Source: Micromonospora polyrhachis
GTDB taxonomy: Bacteria; Actinomycetota; Actinomycetes; Mycobacteriales; Micromonosporaceae
NCBI RefSeq assembly: GCF_014203835.1
Contig: NZ_JACHJW010000001.1
Coordinates: 3,422,501 to 3,486,500 of the forward strand
Direction of reading: 5' to 3'
DNA length: 64,000 nt
Below are positions 24,277-32,982 of the stretch, one piece after another. The notes beneath the pieces were generated by a model. It searched no databases and was not told the origin of the DNA. It saw only the letters and a list, made by a program, of their open reading frames with translations. Position 1 is the stretch's first letter, and each line of letters opens with the position of its first letter. Made by a program: the position numbers and the translations under genes.

Positions 24277-25659
24277 TCAGTAGCCCTTGGACTTCAGCAA
24301 CTTGTTGACCTCGTCCTCGGCGTTCTTCAACGCCTGCGCCGCGGTCACCTGCCCGGAGACCGCCAGGCTGTGCTGGGTCGCCAGGATCTGCTGGATGGCG
24401 TCGGACTCGGGGAGCTTCGGACGCCACATCTTGCCCTTGTCGATGGCGACGTAGCCGTCGGCGATGGCCTTGAAGACCGGGGTCAGCCAGGCCTGCTCCG
24501 GGGTGGAGGAGAGGGTCGACTTACGGGCCGGGAAGACGCCCAGGGTGTTGGCGTGCCACTTCTCGCCCTCCTTGGAGGAGAGCCACTGGAGCAGCGTCCA
24601 GGCCGCCTCGGCCTGCTTGCTCTTCTTCGCCACGGCGCCGGTCCACATGCCCCGGTGCGCGCCCGCGCTGGCCGTACCGACCGGCATCACCTGGATGCCG
24701 ACCTCCTCCGGCTTGAGGGTGGTGGTCTTCGGGTCGATCGCGGTGCCCTTGTAGACGCTGCCCCACATGAACATGGTGGCCGTCTTGCCCTGCCGGAACG
24801 CCTCCAGCGGCTCGTTGAACTGGTAGGTGGCCGCACCGGGCGGGGCGTACTTGAGCAGGTCGATGTGGGTCTGCAGGGCGGCGACGCCCTCGGGGGTGTT
24901 GAACGTCGGCTTGTTGTTCTCGTCGAGGAGTTGGCCGCCGTTGCTGTTGAGGATGGTCTGCCAGATCGTCGGGGTCAGCGGGTCCTTGGTCCAGTAGGTG
25001 CCGACCGCCCAGGCGTCGGGCTTACCGTCGCCGTTGGTGTCCCGCACCAGCTTCGGAGCCTGCTCCAGGTACTGCTGCCAGGTCAGCTCCGGGGTCGGTG
25101 CCGCCAGGCCGGCCTTCGAGTAGAGCGTCTTGTTGTAGAACATCAGCAGCACGTTGGAGCGCAGCGGTACGCCGTACTGCTTGCCCTTCCATTCCCCGGC
25201 GGCCAGCGGCCCGGTGTTGAAGTCGTCCCAGTCGTAGTCGGACTTGGTGTACTTGCCCAGGTCACCCTTGAGGTCCGCCAGGCCACCGGTCTTCGCCAGC
25301 TGCGGGATCCACGGGTCGTCGGCGATGACGATGTCGTACGTCGGGTCCGGCGCGGTCAGCTCCAGCATCTCCTTGGCGAGCAGGTCGCCGTAGGGCACGC
25401 CGTCGATGGTGACCTTGATGTGCGGGTAGAGCTTGTTGAACTCCGGGACCATCTGCTCCTGCCACTGCCGCGCGAACGCGTCATTGGCGATCATTCGGAT
25501 GGAGACCGGCTTCTCGGCGGTACCCACACCGCCGCCGGTGACCTCACCGTCGTCGCCGGAGCCGCAGGCGGCCAGGGACAGAGCGACGGTGGCGGCCAGG
25601 CCGCCCGCCAGAACCGCTCTGCGGGTCGTGCCGCGCGTGGCGCGGGGAAGGCTACGCAC
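24277..25659 (-). CDS. Extracellular solute-binding lipoprotein (sugar/polyol ABC importer)
   Basis: 460 aa. The Tat-like or Sec lipoprotein signal begins MRSLPRATRGTTRRAVLAGG and has lipobox LAAC (Cys near residue 32). The mature part is a family 1 solute-binding fold: FARQWQEQMVPEFNKLYPHI early, VLLMFYNKTLYSKAGLAAPT in the middle, WTGAVAKKSKQAEAAWTLLQ late. It starts at GTG 25659 with GAGAGGGG upstream. It is the first transporter gene, 60 nt after the alcohol dehydrogenase. Captures a substrate outside the membrane for the two permeases; ligand unknown. Confidence 0.93.
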   Translation of the reverse strand: MRSLPRATRGTTRRAVLAGGLAATVALSLAACGSGDDGEVTGGGVGTAEKPVSIRMIANDAFARQWQEQMVPEFNKLYPHIKVTIDGVPYGDLLAKEMLELTAPDPTYDIVIADDPWIPQLAKTGGLADLKGDLGKYTKSDYDWDDFNTGPLAAGEWKGKQYGVPLRSNVLLMFYNKTLYSKAGLAAPTPELTWQQYLEQAPKLVRDTNGDGKPDAWAVGTYWTKDPLTPTIWQTILNSNGGQLLDENNKPTFNTPEGVAALQTHIDLLKYAPPGAATYQFNEPLEAFRQGKTATMFMWGSVYKGTAIDPKTTTLKPEEVGIQVMPVGTASAGAHRGMWTGAVAKKSKQAEAAWTLLQWLSSKEGEKWHANTLGVFPARKSTLSSTPEQAWLTPVFKAIADGYVAIDKGKMWRPKLPESDAIQQILATQHSLAVSGQVTAAQALKNAEDEVNKLLKSKGY

Positions 25660-25719
25660 AGGTAACCCCTCTCAAGGGAATGGTTTTCACTGGGGGATGG
25701 GTGTTGCCCGGGCCGTCGT

Positions 25720-26847
25720 CTACCGGGACGGGTCGATGGCGATCTTCACGACATCGCTTCCGTTCAGCTGATAGCCCGTACTGAGTGATCGCAGTGCCAG
25801 CTCCACGTCCCGCAGCGGGACGCGGTGCGAGACCACCCGGGCGAAGGGCAGGGCGCCCCGTCCGAGGATCTCCAGGGCGCGCAGGTAACGCGCCTGCATG
25901 TCGGGACCGGCACCGTAGACACCGGCGATGGTGATGTCCCGCTTGAGCAGGTCGGTGTACGGGTTGAACGCCGTCGTCCCCCGGTCGGTGAAGTTGCCCA
26001 GCTCGGCGAGGGTGCCCCCGTCGGCGACGTAGCCGATCGCCTCGGCGAACCCGGCTGGGGAACCACTGCATCCGACGACAGCGGTCGCCCCGGTTCCGCC
26101 GAGCGCGTCGCGTACGGCCGCGTGTCGGGGTGCGCCGGGGTCGAGGGGACTGATGTCGACCACCGCGTCGGCACCCAGCTCCGCCGCGAGGGCGAGTCGG
26201 CTGGCGTTGCCGTCCACGGCGACTACTCGGGCGGCCCCGGCGGCGCGGGCGGCGGCGACGACCATCAGGCCGATGGCACCGACGCCCTGCACCACCACGG
26301 TCGAGCCGAGCCCGATGCCGGCCCGGTGGAGTCCGTGCAGGGCCACCGACATCGGTTCGGCCAGGATCGCGACCTCGGGCGGGAGTTCGGTCCGGTAGAA
26401 GACCGTCCCGGGGTTGGCGAGATGTAGGTATTCGGCGAATCCGCCGGTGAGTGACGGTCCGACTTCGACAGGTGACTTGAATCCGTACGATTGGGGTTTT
26501 TGTCGGCACTGGCCGGGGCGGCGCAGCACCACGCACTCGTAGCAGGTGCCGCAGCTCGTCGCCGGGAACACCCCGATCCGGTCACCGATCGTGACTGGCT
26601 GGCCGGCGAAGTCCCGGTCCAGACCGGGACCGAGGGCGGTGATGGTGCCGACGATCTCGTGCCCCAGTAGGGCCGGGAAGGTGATGCTCGGTAGGCGGCC
26701 GTGGAAGACGTGGGCGTCGGTGCCGCAGATGCCACACAGCTCGACCCGGATCACCGCTTCGCCGGGGCCGGGGGTGGGTACCGGGTAGTCACGGATCTCC
26801 ACCGGTCCGCCGGGGCCGGTGACGATCGCCGCGCGGGAGGTTGCCAT
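25720..26847 (-). CDS. Zinc-dependent alcohol/polyol dehydrogenase (MDR family)
   Basis: 375 aa. Catalytic zinc ligands are Cys in ELCGICGTDAHVFHG and His-Glu in LLGHEIVGTI. Structural zinc cysteines are in SCGTCYECVVLRRPGQC. The Rossmann motif is VVVQGVGAIGLMVVAAARAA (about 175). It resembles sorbitol/threonine dehydrogenase-type enzymes. The ATG at 26847 is preferred over one 6 nt earlier because GGAGG is then 8 nt upstream. It heads the minus-strand catabolic block and is preceded by a candidate operator (26879-26901). It presumably oxidises a hydroxyl of the imported substrate. Confidence 0.92.
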   Translation of the reverse strand: MATSRAAIVTGPGGPVEIRDYPVPTPGPGEAVIRVELCGICGTDAHVFHGRLPSITFPALLGHEIVGTITALGPGLDRDFAGQPVTIGDRIGVFPATSCGTCYECVVLRRPGQCRQKPQSYGFKSPVEVGPSLTGGFAEYLHLANPGTVFYRTELPPEVAILAEPMSVALHGLHRAGIGLGSTVVVQGVGAIGLMVVAAARAAGAARVVAVDGNASRLALAAELGADAVVDISPLDPGAPRHAAVRDALGGTGATAVVGCSGSPAGFAEAIGYVADGGTLAELGNFTDRGTTAFNPYTDLLKRDITIAGVYGAGPDMQARYLRALEILGRGALPFARVVSHRVPLRDVELALRSLSTGYQLNGSDVVKIAIDPSR

Positions 26848-26878
26848 CACCATCGCCTCCGCCTCTCACTCCGGTTCT

Positions 26879-26901
26879 ACATTCTGGATTCCATAGAATG
26901 T
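26879..26901. promoter_or_regulatory. Inverted repeat ACATTCT-N9-AGAATGT before the catabolic block
   Basis: Perfect 7-bp arms (26879-26885, 26895-26901). The centre contains TGGATTCCA, itself nearly palindromic and similar to FCD-type GntR sites. It lies 32-54 nt upstream of the dehydrogenase start. The GntR protein at 20388-21218 is the likely binder (inference). Confidence 0.5.
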
Positions 26902-27079
26902 GGAGACCGTAACGTGCCGGCAATAAACTGTCTACCCCCGGGTTCACGCCAGTTGGTGCAGCTCAGGGTGGTGCAACCGGGTTCAGGGGTGCCGTCGAGG
27001 CGGGCATGGAACCCTCCGCGAGGTGTCCGGCCCGACGCCGGCGGGCGGATGCGCAGCCGCTTGGGGACGCACCTACCGG

Positions 27080-27108
27080 CCGGGCCCGCCGAATGCGGCG
27101 GGGCCCGG
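27080..27108 (-). terminator. GC-rich hairpin after the beta-lactamase-like gene
   Basis: CCGGGCCCGCCG (27080-27091) and CGGCGGGGCCCGG (27096-27108) pair with one bulge and a 4-nt loop. It lies downstream of the minus-strand gene ending at 27239. I see no credible gene in the rest of 26902-27238. Confidence 0.5.
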
Positions 27109-27238
27109 CATGCCCGTACTGGCGGGGCAGATATAGCTGAACGGACGGATGGCGTAACGGGCTCCTGCCGGGCCCCGGGGGACTTTGCATGCCCCGGTCG
27201 CGGTCAGCACACTCGTACTGGCGCCGGCCGGCTCGGTG

Positions 27239-28468
27239 TCAGTCGTCGAGCGCCTGGTAGAGCGTGGTCCAGAAGTCGTGGATGAGCCGCGCCGAATCCG
27301 GAGTGGACATCCCGACCTGGGTGAGCAGGAGTCCGGTGAGCTGCTTGTCCGGGTCGGCGTAGGTCGAGGTGCCGCTGCCGCCGTCCCAGCCGAACTGGCC
27401 GATGGAGGCGTAGTCACCGCGATAGGTGCGTACCGCCATTCCGAAGCCCCAGCCGCCGTGTTGCCCCTGGCCATGCGACACGTGGACGTTGTTGGTGGCC
27501 ATCGCGTTGCGGGCGGCGTTCTGCTCGGGCGTGAGGCGGTTGGTGGTCATCAGCTCGACCGCAGGCCGGGACAGGATTCGTTCGGTTCCGTGCATACCGT
27601 GGTTGAGCAGCATCCGGAAGTAGGCGTGGTAGTCGTCGACGGTGGAGGTCAGTCCACCCCCGCCGCCCTGGAACGCCGGAGGCTTGCTGTGGCGTCCCCC
27701 CTCGGCCTCGTCCCAGACGAGGAACTCTCCGGTCTGCGGATGGGGGGCGTAGAGGGGCGGCAGTCGATGGATCTCGTCGGCGGGTACGTGGAAACCGGTG
27801 TCGGTCATGCCCAGCGGGTCGAAGATGCGTTCGCGCAGGAACGTCTCGAACGACTGGCCGGTGACCCTGGCCACGAGCACGCCGATCAGATCGTCGCTGA
27901 TCTGGTAGTGCCAGTGTTCTCCGGGCTGGTGCATCAGCGGAAGCGTGCCGAGGCGGCGCATCCACTCATCCGGTTCGGGCGTCGGCTCGGGCAGATTGGG
28001 CGTGAGTCCCTGCTCGAAGATCGCGTTCATGATCGGGGTGCCCAGCGACGCCATGTCCATGCCGAGCCCGAATGTGGCGGTCAGCAGGTCCCGCACGGTG
28101 ATCGGCCGCCGTGCCGGCACCGTGTCGTCCAGCGGGCCGTCGATGCGCTTGAGCACCCGTCGGTCGGCGAGTTCGGGCAGCCACTGCTCCACCAGATCGT
28201 CCAGCCGCAGCCGGCACTCGTCCAGCAGGACCATCGCCGCCGCCACCGCGACCGGCTTGGACGTGGAGGCCATCCGGAAGATCGTGTCCCGGCGCATCGG
28301 CGGGCCACCGTCGTGGCGCATCGTGCCGATCGCTTCGACGTGGGTCTCCTCGCCCCGACCAACCAGGGCGACCAGCCCGGGGATCTTCCCCGACTCGACA
28401 TGGCGGGCCAGCACGTCGTGCAGCCTCCGTAGCCCGGTTTCGGAGAAGCTGCGGTTGCCAGTTTCCAT
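27239..28468 (-). CDS. Serine hydrolase, beta-lactamase/esterase class C fold
   Basis: 409 aa without signal peptide. The SxxK nucleophile motif is FRMASTSKPVAVAAA (Ser near 68), the second motif is YQISDDLIGVLVA (Tyr replacing the YxN Tyr region, near 187), and the third is FGWDGGSGTSTYADP near 360. Length and motifs suit a cytoplasmic esterase/lipase EstB-like or a transesterase rather than a true beta-lactamase, since it lacks an export signal. It is a single-gene unit, separated from the upstream regulator by 360 nt of AT-richer DNA. Confidence 0.88.
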   Translation of the reverse strand: METGNRSFSETGLRRLHDVLARHVESGKIPGLVALVGRGEETHVEAIGTMRHDGGPPMRRDTIFRMASTSKPVAVAAAMVLLDECRLRLDDLVEQWLPELADRRVLKRIDGPLDDTVPARRPITVRDLLTATFGLGMDMASLGTPIMNAIFEQGLTPNLPEPTPEPDEWMRRLGTLPLMHQPGEHWHYQISDDLIGVLVARVTGQSFETFLRERIFDPLGMTDTGFHVPADEIHRLPPLYAPHPQTGEFLVWDEAEGGRHSKPPAFQGGGGGLTSTVDDYHAYFRMLLNHGMHGTERILSRPAVELMTTNRLTPEQNAARNAMATNNVHVSHGQGQHGGWGFGMAVRTYRGDYASIGQFGWDGGSGTSTYADPDKQLTGLLLTQVGMSTPDSARLIHDFWTTLYQALDD

Positions 28469-28687
28469 GTCTCTCCTTGCACACAGTGTTCGATCTGCGA
28501 GATCCGTTCCCGCGTGCCCTCCATGGCGATGGAGAGCAGGAGCGCGTCATCGGATCCTCGCTACGGTGCGCCGGCACCTCGCGAACGTTCGGGAATTGCT
28601 GAACATCGGAGACAGTACGTTGCGTTTACGAAATCGTCAACATGAAAACTGGACGGCCTCGCTTGTAGGACGGTGTTTCTTGCTTGA

Positions 28688-28742
28688 CATTGCAATGGAC
28701 GTGGCGCTGAATGCAATGGATGGGACGGATGAATATTGCAAT
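28688..28742 (+). promoter_or_regulatory. Three TGCAATG boxes in an AT-richer spacer
   Basis: TGCAATG occurs at 28691, 28712 and 28737 (spacings 21 and 25). The first is within the perfect palindrome CATTGCAATG (28688-28697). The third overlaps a possible -35 TTGCAA (28736-28741) with CATACT 17 bp downstream. They precede the HTH/MarR gene at 28829. The rest of the gap 28469-28828 holds no convincing gene. Confidence 0.45.
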
Positions 28743-28828
28743 GAGATGCGAGTGAACGCATACTGTGCAGGAGAGTGGGCCGGGGCGGACAAGCTTCGCG
28801 CCGGTCGACAGAGAGGAGTCACGCGCCG

Positions 28829-29554
28829 ATGCCCGGGGGCAGACTGACCAGCCAGGATCGACAGCACATCGGCGTGTGGCTGGCCGAGGGGCTCGGATAC
28901 GCAGAGATCGGTCGACGCCTGGAGCGCCCCGCCTCGACCATCATGCGCGAGGTCGCCCGGAACGGCGGACCCGACGACTACCGGGCGGACCGGGCGCACG
29001 AGGCCACCCGGCATCGTGCCCGCCGACACAAGCAGGCTCCGGCTGCCCCGTCATCGATGCCCGACAGCGGCCATGGACGCGATCCACAGGCGGTCGAGGA
29101 CTTCACGGAGTCCTTTACCGATCTCCTCGTGCAACAGGGGCTGCCCCGGATGGTGGCCCGGGTGCTGGCCTGCCTGTACGTCACCGACTCCGGCAGCCTC
29201 ACCGCTGCTGACCTGGTCCAGCGTCTTCGAGTCAGCCCGGCGTCGGTGTCACACGCCGTTGCCTTTCTCGAACAGCAGGGAATGGTCGAGCGGGAACGAA
29301 CGCCCGGCGGACGCCGCGAACGCTATGCCATCGGCGATGAGGTCTGGCTTCCGTCTCTCCTTGCCTCGCTGAAGATGAACGAGGCCCTGGTGGCCGCATC
29401 GCAGCGTGGAGCCGAGATTCTCGGGACCACCACCCCGGCGGGTGCCCGCTTCGAGTCCTCCGCCGAACTTCTGCTCCTCGTGAGTGAGGCATTCCGGCAG
29501 GTCATGGAGCAGTGGCGGCAGAACCTGGCCGCCCGGAACGCCGGGTCGGATTAG
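28829..29554 (+). CDS. MarR/GbsR-type regulator with N-terminal IS30-like HTH
   Basis: 241 aa. Residues about 5-45 form a transposase-like helix-turn-helix (LTSQDRQHIGVWLAEGLGYA, then EIGRRLERPASTIMREVARN) of the kind seen at the start of IS30 transposases. Residues about 85-195 are a GbsR/MarR-type winged helix (GSLTAADLVQRLRVSPASVS, then AVAFLEQQGMVERERTPGGR). The two DNA-binding modules in one chain are linked by an Ala/Pro/His-rich stretch. The ATG at 28829 has GAGAGGAG upstream. This is a known actinobacterial architecture, not a transposon. Its target may be the TGCAATG boxes upstream. Confidence 0.88.
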   Translation: MPGGRLTSQDRQHIGVWLAEGLGYAEIGRRLERPASTIMREVARNGGPDDYRADRAHEATRHRARRHKQAPAAPSSMPDSGHGRDPQAVEDFTESFTDLLVQQGLPRMVARVLACLYVTDSGSLTAADLVQRLRVSPASVSHAVAFLEQQGMVERERTPGGRRERYAIGDEVWLPSLLASLKMNEALVAASQRGAEILGTTTPAGARFESSAELLLLVSEAFRQVMEQWRQNLAARNAGSD

Positions 29555-29573
29555 CGGTCGCTCCGTACCCGGC

Positions 29574-30182
29574 TCAGGGGCGGTCGCTGGCCGTTCCAGG
29601 GTGACCCTCCCGGCCCAGATACGGGGCGAGCAACTCCCGAGCGCGGTCCCGCATGGCTGCCTCGTCCGCGCCCGACTCGATCATCCGGGATGCGGCGTAG
29701 ACGACCGCGTTGATCATCTCTGCGGTGCTGGCCGGATCGGTCGCGCCCTGGTCGGTGAGGGCACCGACCAGGGGCGTGAGTAGTTGTTCGTGCATGACGC
29801 GACTGTTGTGGTCCAGTTCTTCGCCGGGAGCGGTGGCGGCCAACGCTCGGGCGATCGCATGTTCGCCCTCAGCGACCAGGACCAGGTTCGTGTCCACGTA
29901 CGCGAGCACCCGGTCTCCCGGGTCGGTCAGCGCGCCCATCGCTTCGGTGACCCGGCTCGACCAGCGGGGAAAAACGTCCTCGATCAGCGCTCCGAGCAGG
30001 TCCTGTCGGGACCGGAAGTACTGGTAGACCGAGGAGCGGGCCAGACCGGCCCGGGCGGCGACGGTGGCCAGCGCGGGGGGCTGGTCGCCGTTCTCGGCGA
30101 GGACGGCCCGGGCGGCGTCCAGCAGGGCCCGGCGCTGCGCGGCACGGTGCTGCGCGACGGTCGGGGCGCTGATCCGTGGCAC
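29574..30182 (-). CDS. TetR/AcrR family transcriptional regulator
   Basis: 202 aa. HTH at about 12-58 (RRALLDAARAVLAENGDQPP, then ARAGLARSSVYQYFRSRQDL). The C-terminal domain begins FPRWSSRVTEAMG and is helical throughout. GTG 30182 is chosen as start because AGGAGG lies just upstream and family members begin close to the HTH. It converges with the MarR-type gene (20 nt between stops). The spacer upstream contains a 19-bp minisatellite and then a small membrane-protein gene in the same direction, so the two could be co-transcribed. Confidence 0.9.
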   Translation of the reverse strand: MPRISAPTVAQHRAAQRRALLDAARAVLAENGDQPPALATVAARAGLARSSVYQYFRSRQDLLGALIEDVFPRWSSRVTEAMGALTDPGDRVLAYVDTNLVLVAEGEHAIARALAATAPGEELDHNSRVMHEQLLTPLVGALTDQGATDPASTAEMINAVVYAASRMIESGADEAAMRDRARELLAPYLGREGHPGTASDRP

Positions 30183-30342
30183 GAGCCCTCCTGCACTGGT
30201 CGTCCGGACCGTCAGACGTGGTACGGCCCGGTACCCGCGTCGTCGCGGGCCGCTCTCACCGTAGCGACCGGGTGGCCGGCCCACCGCCCGGCCACCCGTC
30301 GGACCGAGTCGACGGGGTGGACCGGGTGGACCGGAGCGGTGC

Positions 30343-30390
30343 GGTGGGTCGGTTCGACGGTGGTGGGTCGGTTCGACGGTGGTGGGTCGG
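30343..30390. repeat. 19-bp tandem repeat, 2.5 copies
   Basis: GGTGGGTCGGTTCGACGGT at 30343-30361 and 30362-30380, then the first ten bases again at 30381-30390. It is noncoding, just downstream of the membrane-protein gene ending at 30396. Confidence 0.7.
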
Positions 30391-30395
30391 ATCGG

Positions 30396-30848
30396 TCAGC
30401 CGCCCAGCCGGATGACCGCGTACCCGAGGATAAGGATGCCGAAGATCATGTCAACGATCGTGCACCACTCCGAGTACCAGCGGGCGACCACCTGGTTGGC
30501 CCGGTAGTGCACGAGATCCCACACCCCGTGCAGGAACCACGCCGCACCCGCCAGCCAGATCGCCACGTCGGACTGCCAGTACGCGCTGATTACCGCGATC
30601 GCTCCGAAGAGTGCGACGCCGATGAGTTGTAGGCCGATCCACTGCCGGCGTACCAGAGCCATGACGAGGTAGACGCCCGCCAAGAACAGGAAGATCCAGC
30701 CCATAGGCGGGTTGTCGCCCCAGGGCGGCAGTCCGATGAGCAGTACGGTGCCGATCGCGGCGATCGAGACGAGCAGGTGCCGCAGCCAGGGACGGGACAT
30801 GGCCTTGCCAGGGGAAGCCGAATTGGCGGTAGTGGTCATGCCACTCAC
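30396..30848 (-). CDS. Small integral membrane protein
   Basis: 150 aa with four to five hydrophobic segments (about 25-45, 48-65, 70-90, 93-112, 130-147). It has Trp/Tyr-rich turns (WLAGAAWFLHGVWDLVHYR) that resemble small DUF-type four-helix membrane proteins, but I do not recognise a named family. It starts at GTG 30848 or ATG 30839; a GGATGG upstream is compatible with either. Encoded between TetR (downstream, same strand) and the divergent GlxA-type regulator. Function unknown. Confidence 0.75.
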   Translation of the reverse strand: MSGMTTTANSASPGKAMSRPWLRHLLVSIAAIGTVLLIGLPPWGDNPPMGWIFLFLAGVYLVMALVRRQWIGLQLIGVALFGAIAVISAYWQSDVAIWLAGAAWFLHGVWDLVHYRANQVVARWYSEWCTIVDMIFGILILGYAVIRLGG

Positions 30849-30936
30849 GGTCCATCCAGGAAGTACGAAACCCCACGACGCCGCCCAGTCGTGTCCGGAA
30901 ACCTGCGAACCCTGTCCGAGGGGCTAACCTGGATCG

Positions 30937-31899
30937 ATGGCTGACCGTCGGGTGGTGGTTGTCGGATACGACGCCGCCGAACTGCTGGATATCGCCTGCG
31001 TTACGTCGACCTTTGCGGGTGCGAACCGGCTGGGTGCCGATCCGCCGTACCAGGTGCGGCTGGCGACCCCGGGCGGACGGCCGATCACCTGCGACTCCGG
31101 GCTGGTCCTCGCTGCCCAGGAGACGCTGGAGCGGGTCAAGGGGCCGATCGACACCCTCGTCGTCTCCGGTGGTACCGGCCACGAGTGCTCGGCAGCCGAC
31201 GAGCGCCTGGTCGGACACGTACGCCGGTTGGCGCGGGAGAGCCGACGGGTGGCCTCGCTCTGCACCGGGGCGACCGTACTCGCTGCTGCCGGTCTGCTCG
31301 ACGGTCGCCGGGCGACCACACACTGGCACTATGCGGCCCGGCTCGCGGCGCAGTACCCGCAGGTCGACGTCGACTCCGCGCCGATCTTCATCCGGGACGG
31401 GGTGGTCGCCACCGCCGCCGGGGTGACCAGTGCGTTGGACCTGACGCTGGCGTTGATCGAGGAGGACCATGGGGCCGAACTGGCGCGTTGGGTGTCCCGC
31501 GTCCTGGTCACCTATCTACAGCGGCCGGGCAATCAGGCGCAGATGAGCATGTTCACCGCCGCGCCCGCTCCGCGTACCAGCCTGGTCCGGGACACCGTCG
31601 ACCACGTGACCGGAAATCTGGCCGGTGACCTGCGCACGACGGCGTTGGGCTGCCGGCTCTCGGTGAGCGCCCGCCACCTCACCCGGCTCTTCGTCGCCGA
31701 CATCGGGCAGACGCCCGGCCAGTTCGTCCGGGCCACCCGGGTGGCCGCCGCCGCGCAACTGCTCAGCACCACCACGCTGCCGGTGGCGGCGGTCGCGAAG
31801 CGGTGCGGATTCGGTACGTCCGAAGCCCTGCGGCAGGCGTTCACCGACCAGTACGGCACCTCGCCGACCCGGTTCCGGCTGGCCATGTCGCGTACCTGA
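30937..31899 (+). CDS. GlxA-type AraC-family regulator with DJ-1/PfpI domain
   Basis: 320 aa. Residues about 4-165 form a class I glutamine amidotransferase-like (DJ-1/PfpI) domain with the nucleophile-elbow Cys in RRVASLCTGATVLAAAG (about 108). Residues about 215-315 form the AraC HTH pair (CRLSVSARHLTRLFVADIGQ, then AAVAKRCGFGTSEALRQAFT). Such proteins sense small amides or amines and activate nearby genes; here the divergent neighbour is the small membrane protein. It converges with the CPBP protease (14 nt between stops). Confidence 0.93.
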   Translation: MADRRVVVVGYDAAELLDIACVTSTFAGANRLGADPPYQVRLATPGGRPITCDSGLVLAAQETLERVKGPIDTLVVSGGTGHECSAADERLVGHVRRLARESRRVASLCTGATVLAAAGLLDGRRATTHWHYAARLAAQYPQVDVDSAPIFIRDGVVATAAGVTSALDLTLALIEEDHGAELARWVSRVLVTYLQRPGNQAQMSMFTAAPAPRTSLVRDTVDHVTGNLAGDLRTTALGCRLSVSARHLTRLFVADIGQTPGQFVRATRVAAAAQLLSTTTLPVAAVAKRCGFGTSEALRQAFTDQYGTSPTRFRLAMSRT

Positions 31900-31913
31900 T
31901 GGGTTTGACCTGT

Positions 31914-32774
31914 TCAGTGGAGCAGGACCGGGATCAGGGGCAGCGAGTTGACCGCGCCGTGTACGACGATCAGTGCCCAGGCGTTGCGGTACCGGGCCCA
32001 GAGATAGCCGACGAGGAGCCCGAACCCGCCGTTCCAGACAATGATCGTGGCCAGCACCACCCAGTGTGGACCGTCGCCGATCCGGGACAGGTGCATGGCG
32101 GCGAAGAGCAGCGAGGTGACCATGATCGCCGGCCACCGGCCCAGGACCGCCTCCAGCCGGGTCTGGAGCAGCACCCGGTAGAAGATCTCCTCGGCCACGC
32201 TCGCCGTCAGGAAGGTCAGCACCATGGCGGTGATCAGGAACCCGGTGTCGTACTGCTCGTAGTCGGACATGTCCCGGTCACCGGCGAGCGGGCTGTAGTA
32301 GAGCAGATATCCCCAGGCCAGGACGGCGGGGATCGGCCCGAGCCAGTATGCCCAGCGGGGCATTGCCGAGCGTTGGGCGGCGGCACCGGCCGACGGTGCC
32401 CGCCAGATTCGTAAGGCCAGCCACGAGCCGCCCAGCAGCACTGTCACCTTCACCAGGCCGTACCAGTCGCCGAGATCGACGACGAGTACGACCAGCGCGA
32501 ACAGGACCGCGATCGCGGTCAACACCCAGCCCTGTCGAGCCACCGCCGGCCGGTCCGACCCGGTCAGCGGAGGCAGCACCGGCAGCCGGGCCGGGACCAG
32601 CCGGATCAGCACCATCGCCACCACGATCGGCAGCAGTGCGGTGACCAACGCGGTCGGCGGGGACTCCGCATCGGCCGAGGTGCGGATCTCGGTACGTCCG
32701 GAGAACAGCAGCGCTGCCAACGCCGTACTGAAGACCAGTAGGCCGGTGCCGAACAGGATTCGCGATCGCATCAT
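31914..32774 (-). CDS. CPBP family intramembrane metalloprotease
   Basis: 286 aa with about eight membrane helices. CPBP (Abi/Rce1-like) motifs are motif 1 in TASVAEEIFYRVLLQTRLEA (EExxxR, about 188), motif 2 in LLFAAMHLSRIG (His near 224) and motif 3 in IVVHGAVNSLPLIP (His/Asn near 273). All active-site groups are present. It starts at one of two adjacent ATG codons at 32774. CPBP proteins in actinomycetes are linked to prenyl-protein-like cleavage or bacteriocin self-immunity. Another CPBP gene lies divergent at 32983, which is unusual. Confidence 0.9.
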   Translation of the reverse strand: MMRSRILFGTGLLVFSTALAALLFSGRTEIRTSADAESPPTALVTALLPIVVAMVLIRLVPARLPVLPPLTGSDRPAVARQGWVLTAIAVLFALVVLVVDLGDWYGLVKVTVLLGGSWLALRIWRAPSAGAAAQRSAMPRWAYWLGPIPAVLAWGYLLYYSPLAGDRDMSDYEQYDTGFLITAMVLTFLTASVAEEIFYRVLLQTRLEAVLGRWPAIMVTSLLFAAMHLSRIGDGPHWVVLATIIVWNGGFGLLVGYLWARYRNAWALIVVHGAVNSLPLIPVLLH

Positions 32775-32982
32775 CCGAGCGTGGCAACCGGATCAGCGTC
32801 GATCATCCGCGCCGAGACCGATGTTGGGATACCTACTTCGACGGACGTGGCAAGGACCGTAGCGCCTGTTCCATGACGGTAGGCCCAGCCATACCCCCGG
32901 TTCGGGTACTGCGGGTAGTGCCTGCGGGGCGGGTCAACTGGTGTCCTGGCCGGGTGAATCAGTTCAACCACGAGGTACAGCC

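Noticed and set aside
27239-28468. True class C beta-lactamase (antibiotic resistance)
   Set aside because: SxxK and the other motifs are present but there is no export signal, and the second motif lacks the YAN/YSN form; called an esterase-like serine hydrolase.
28829-28960. IS30 transposase start
   Set aside because: The HTH resembles IS30, but the chain continues into a MarR/GbsR domain with no DDE catalytic residues, so it is a regulator.
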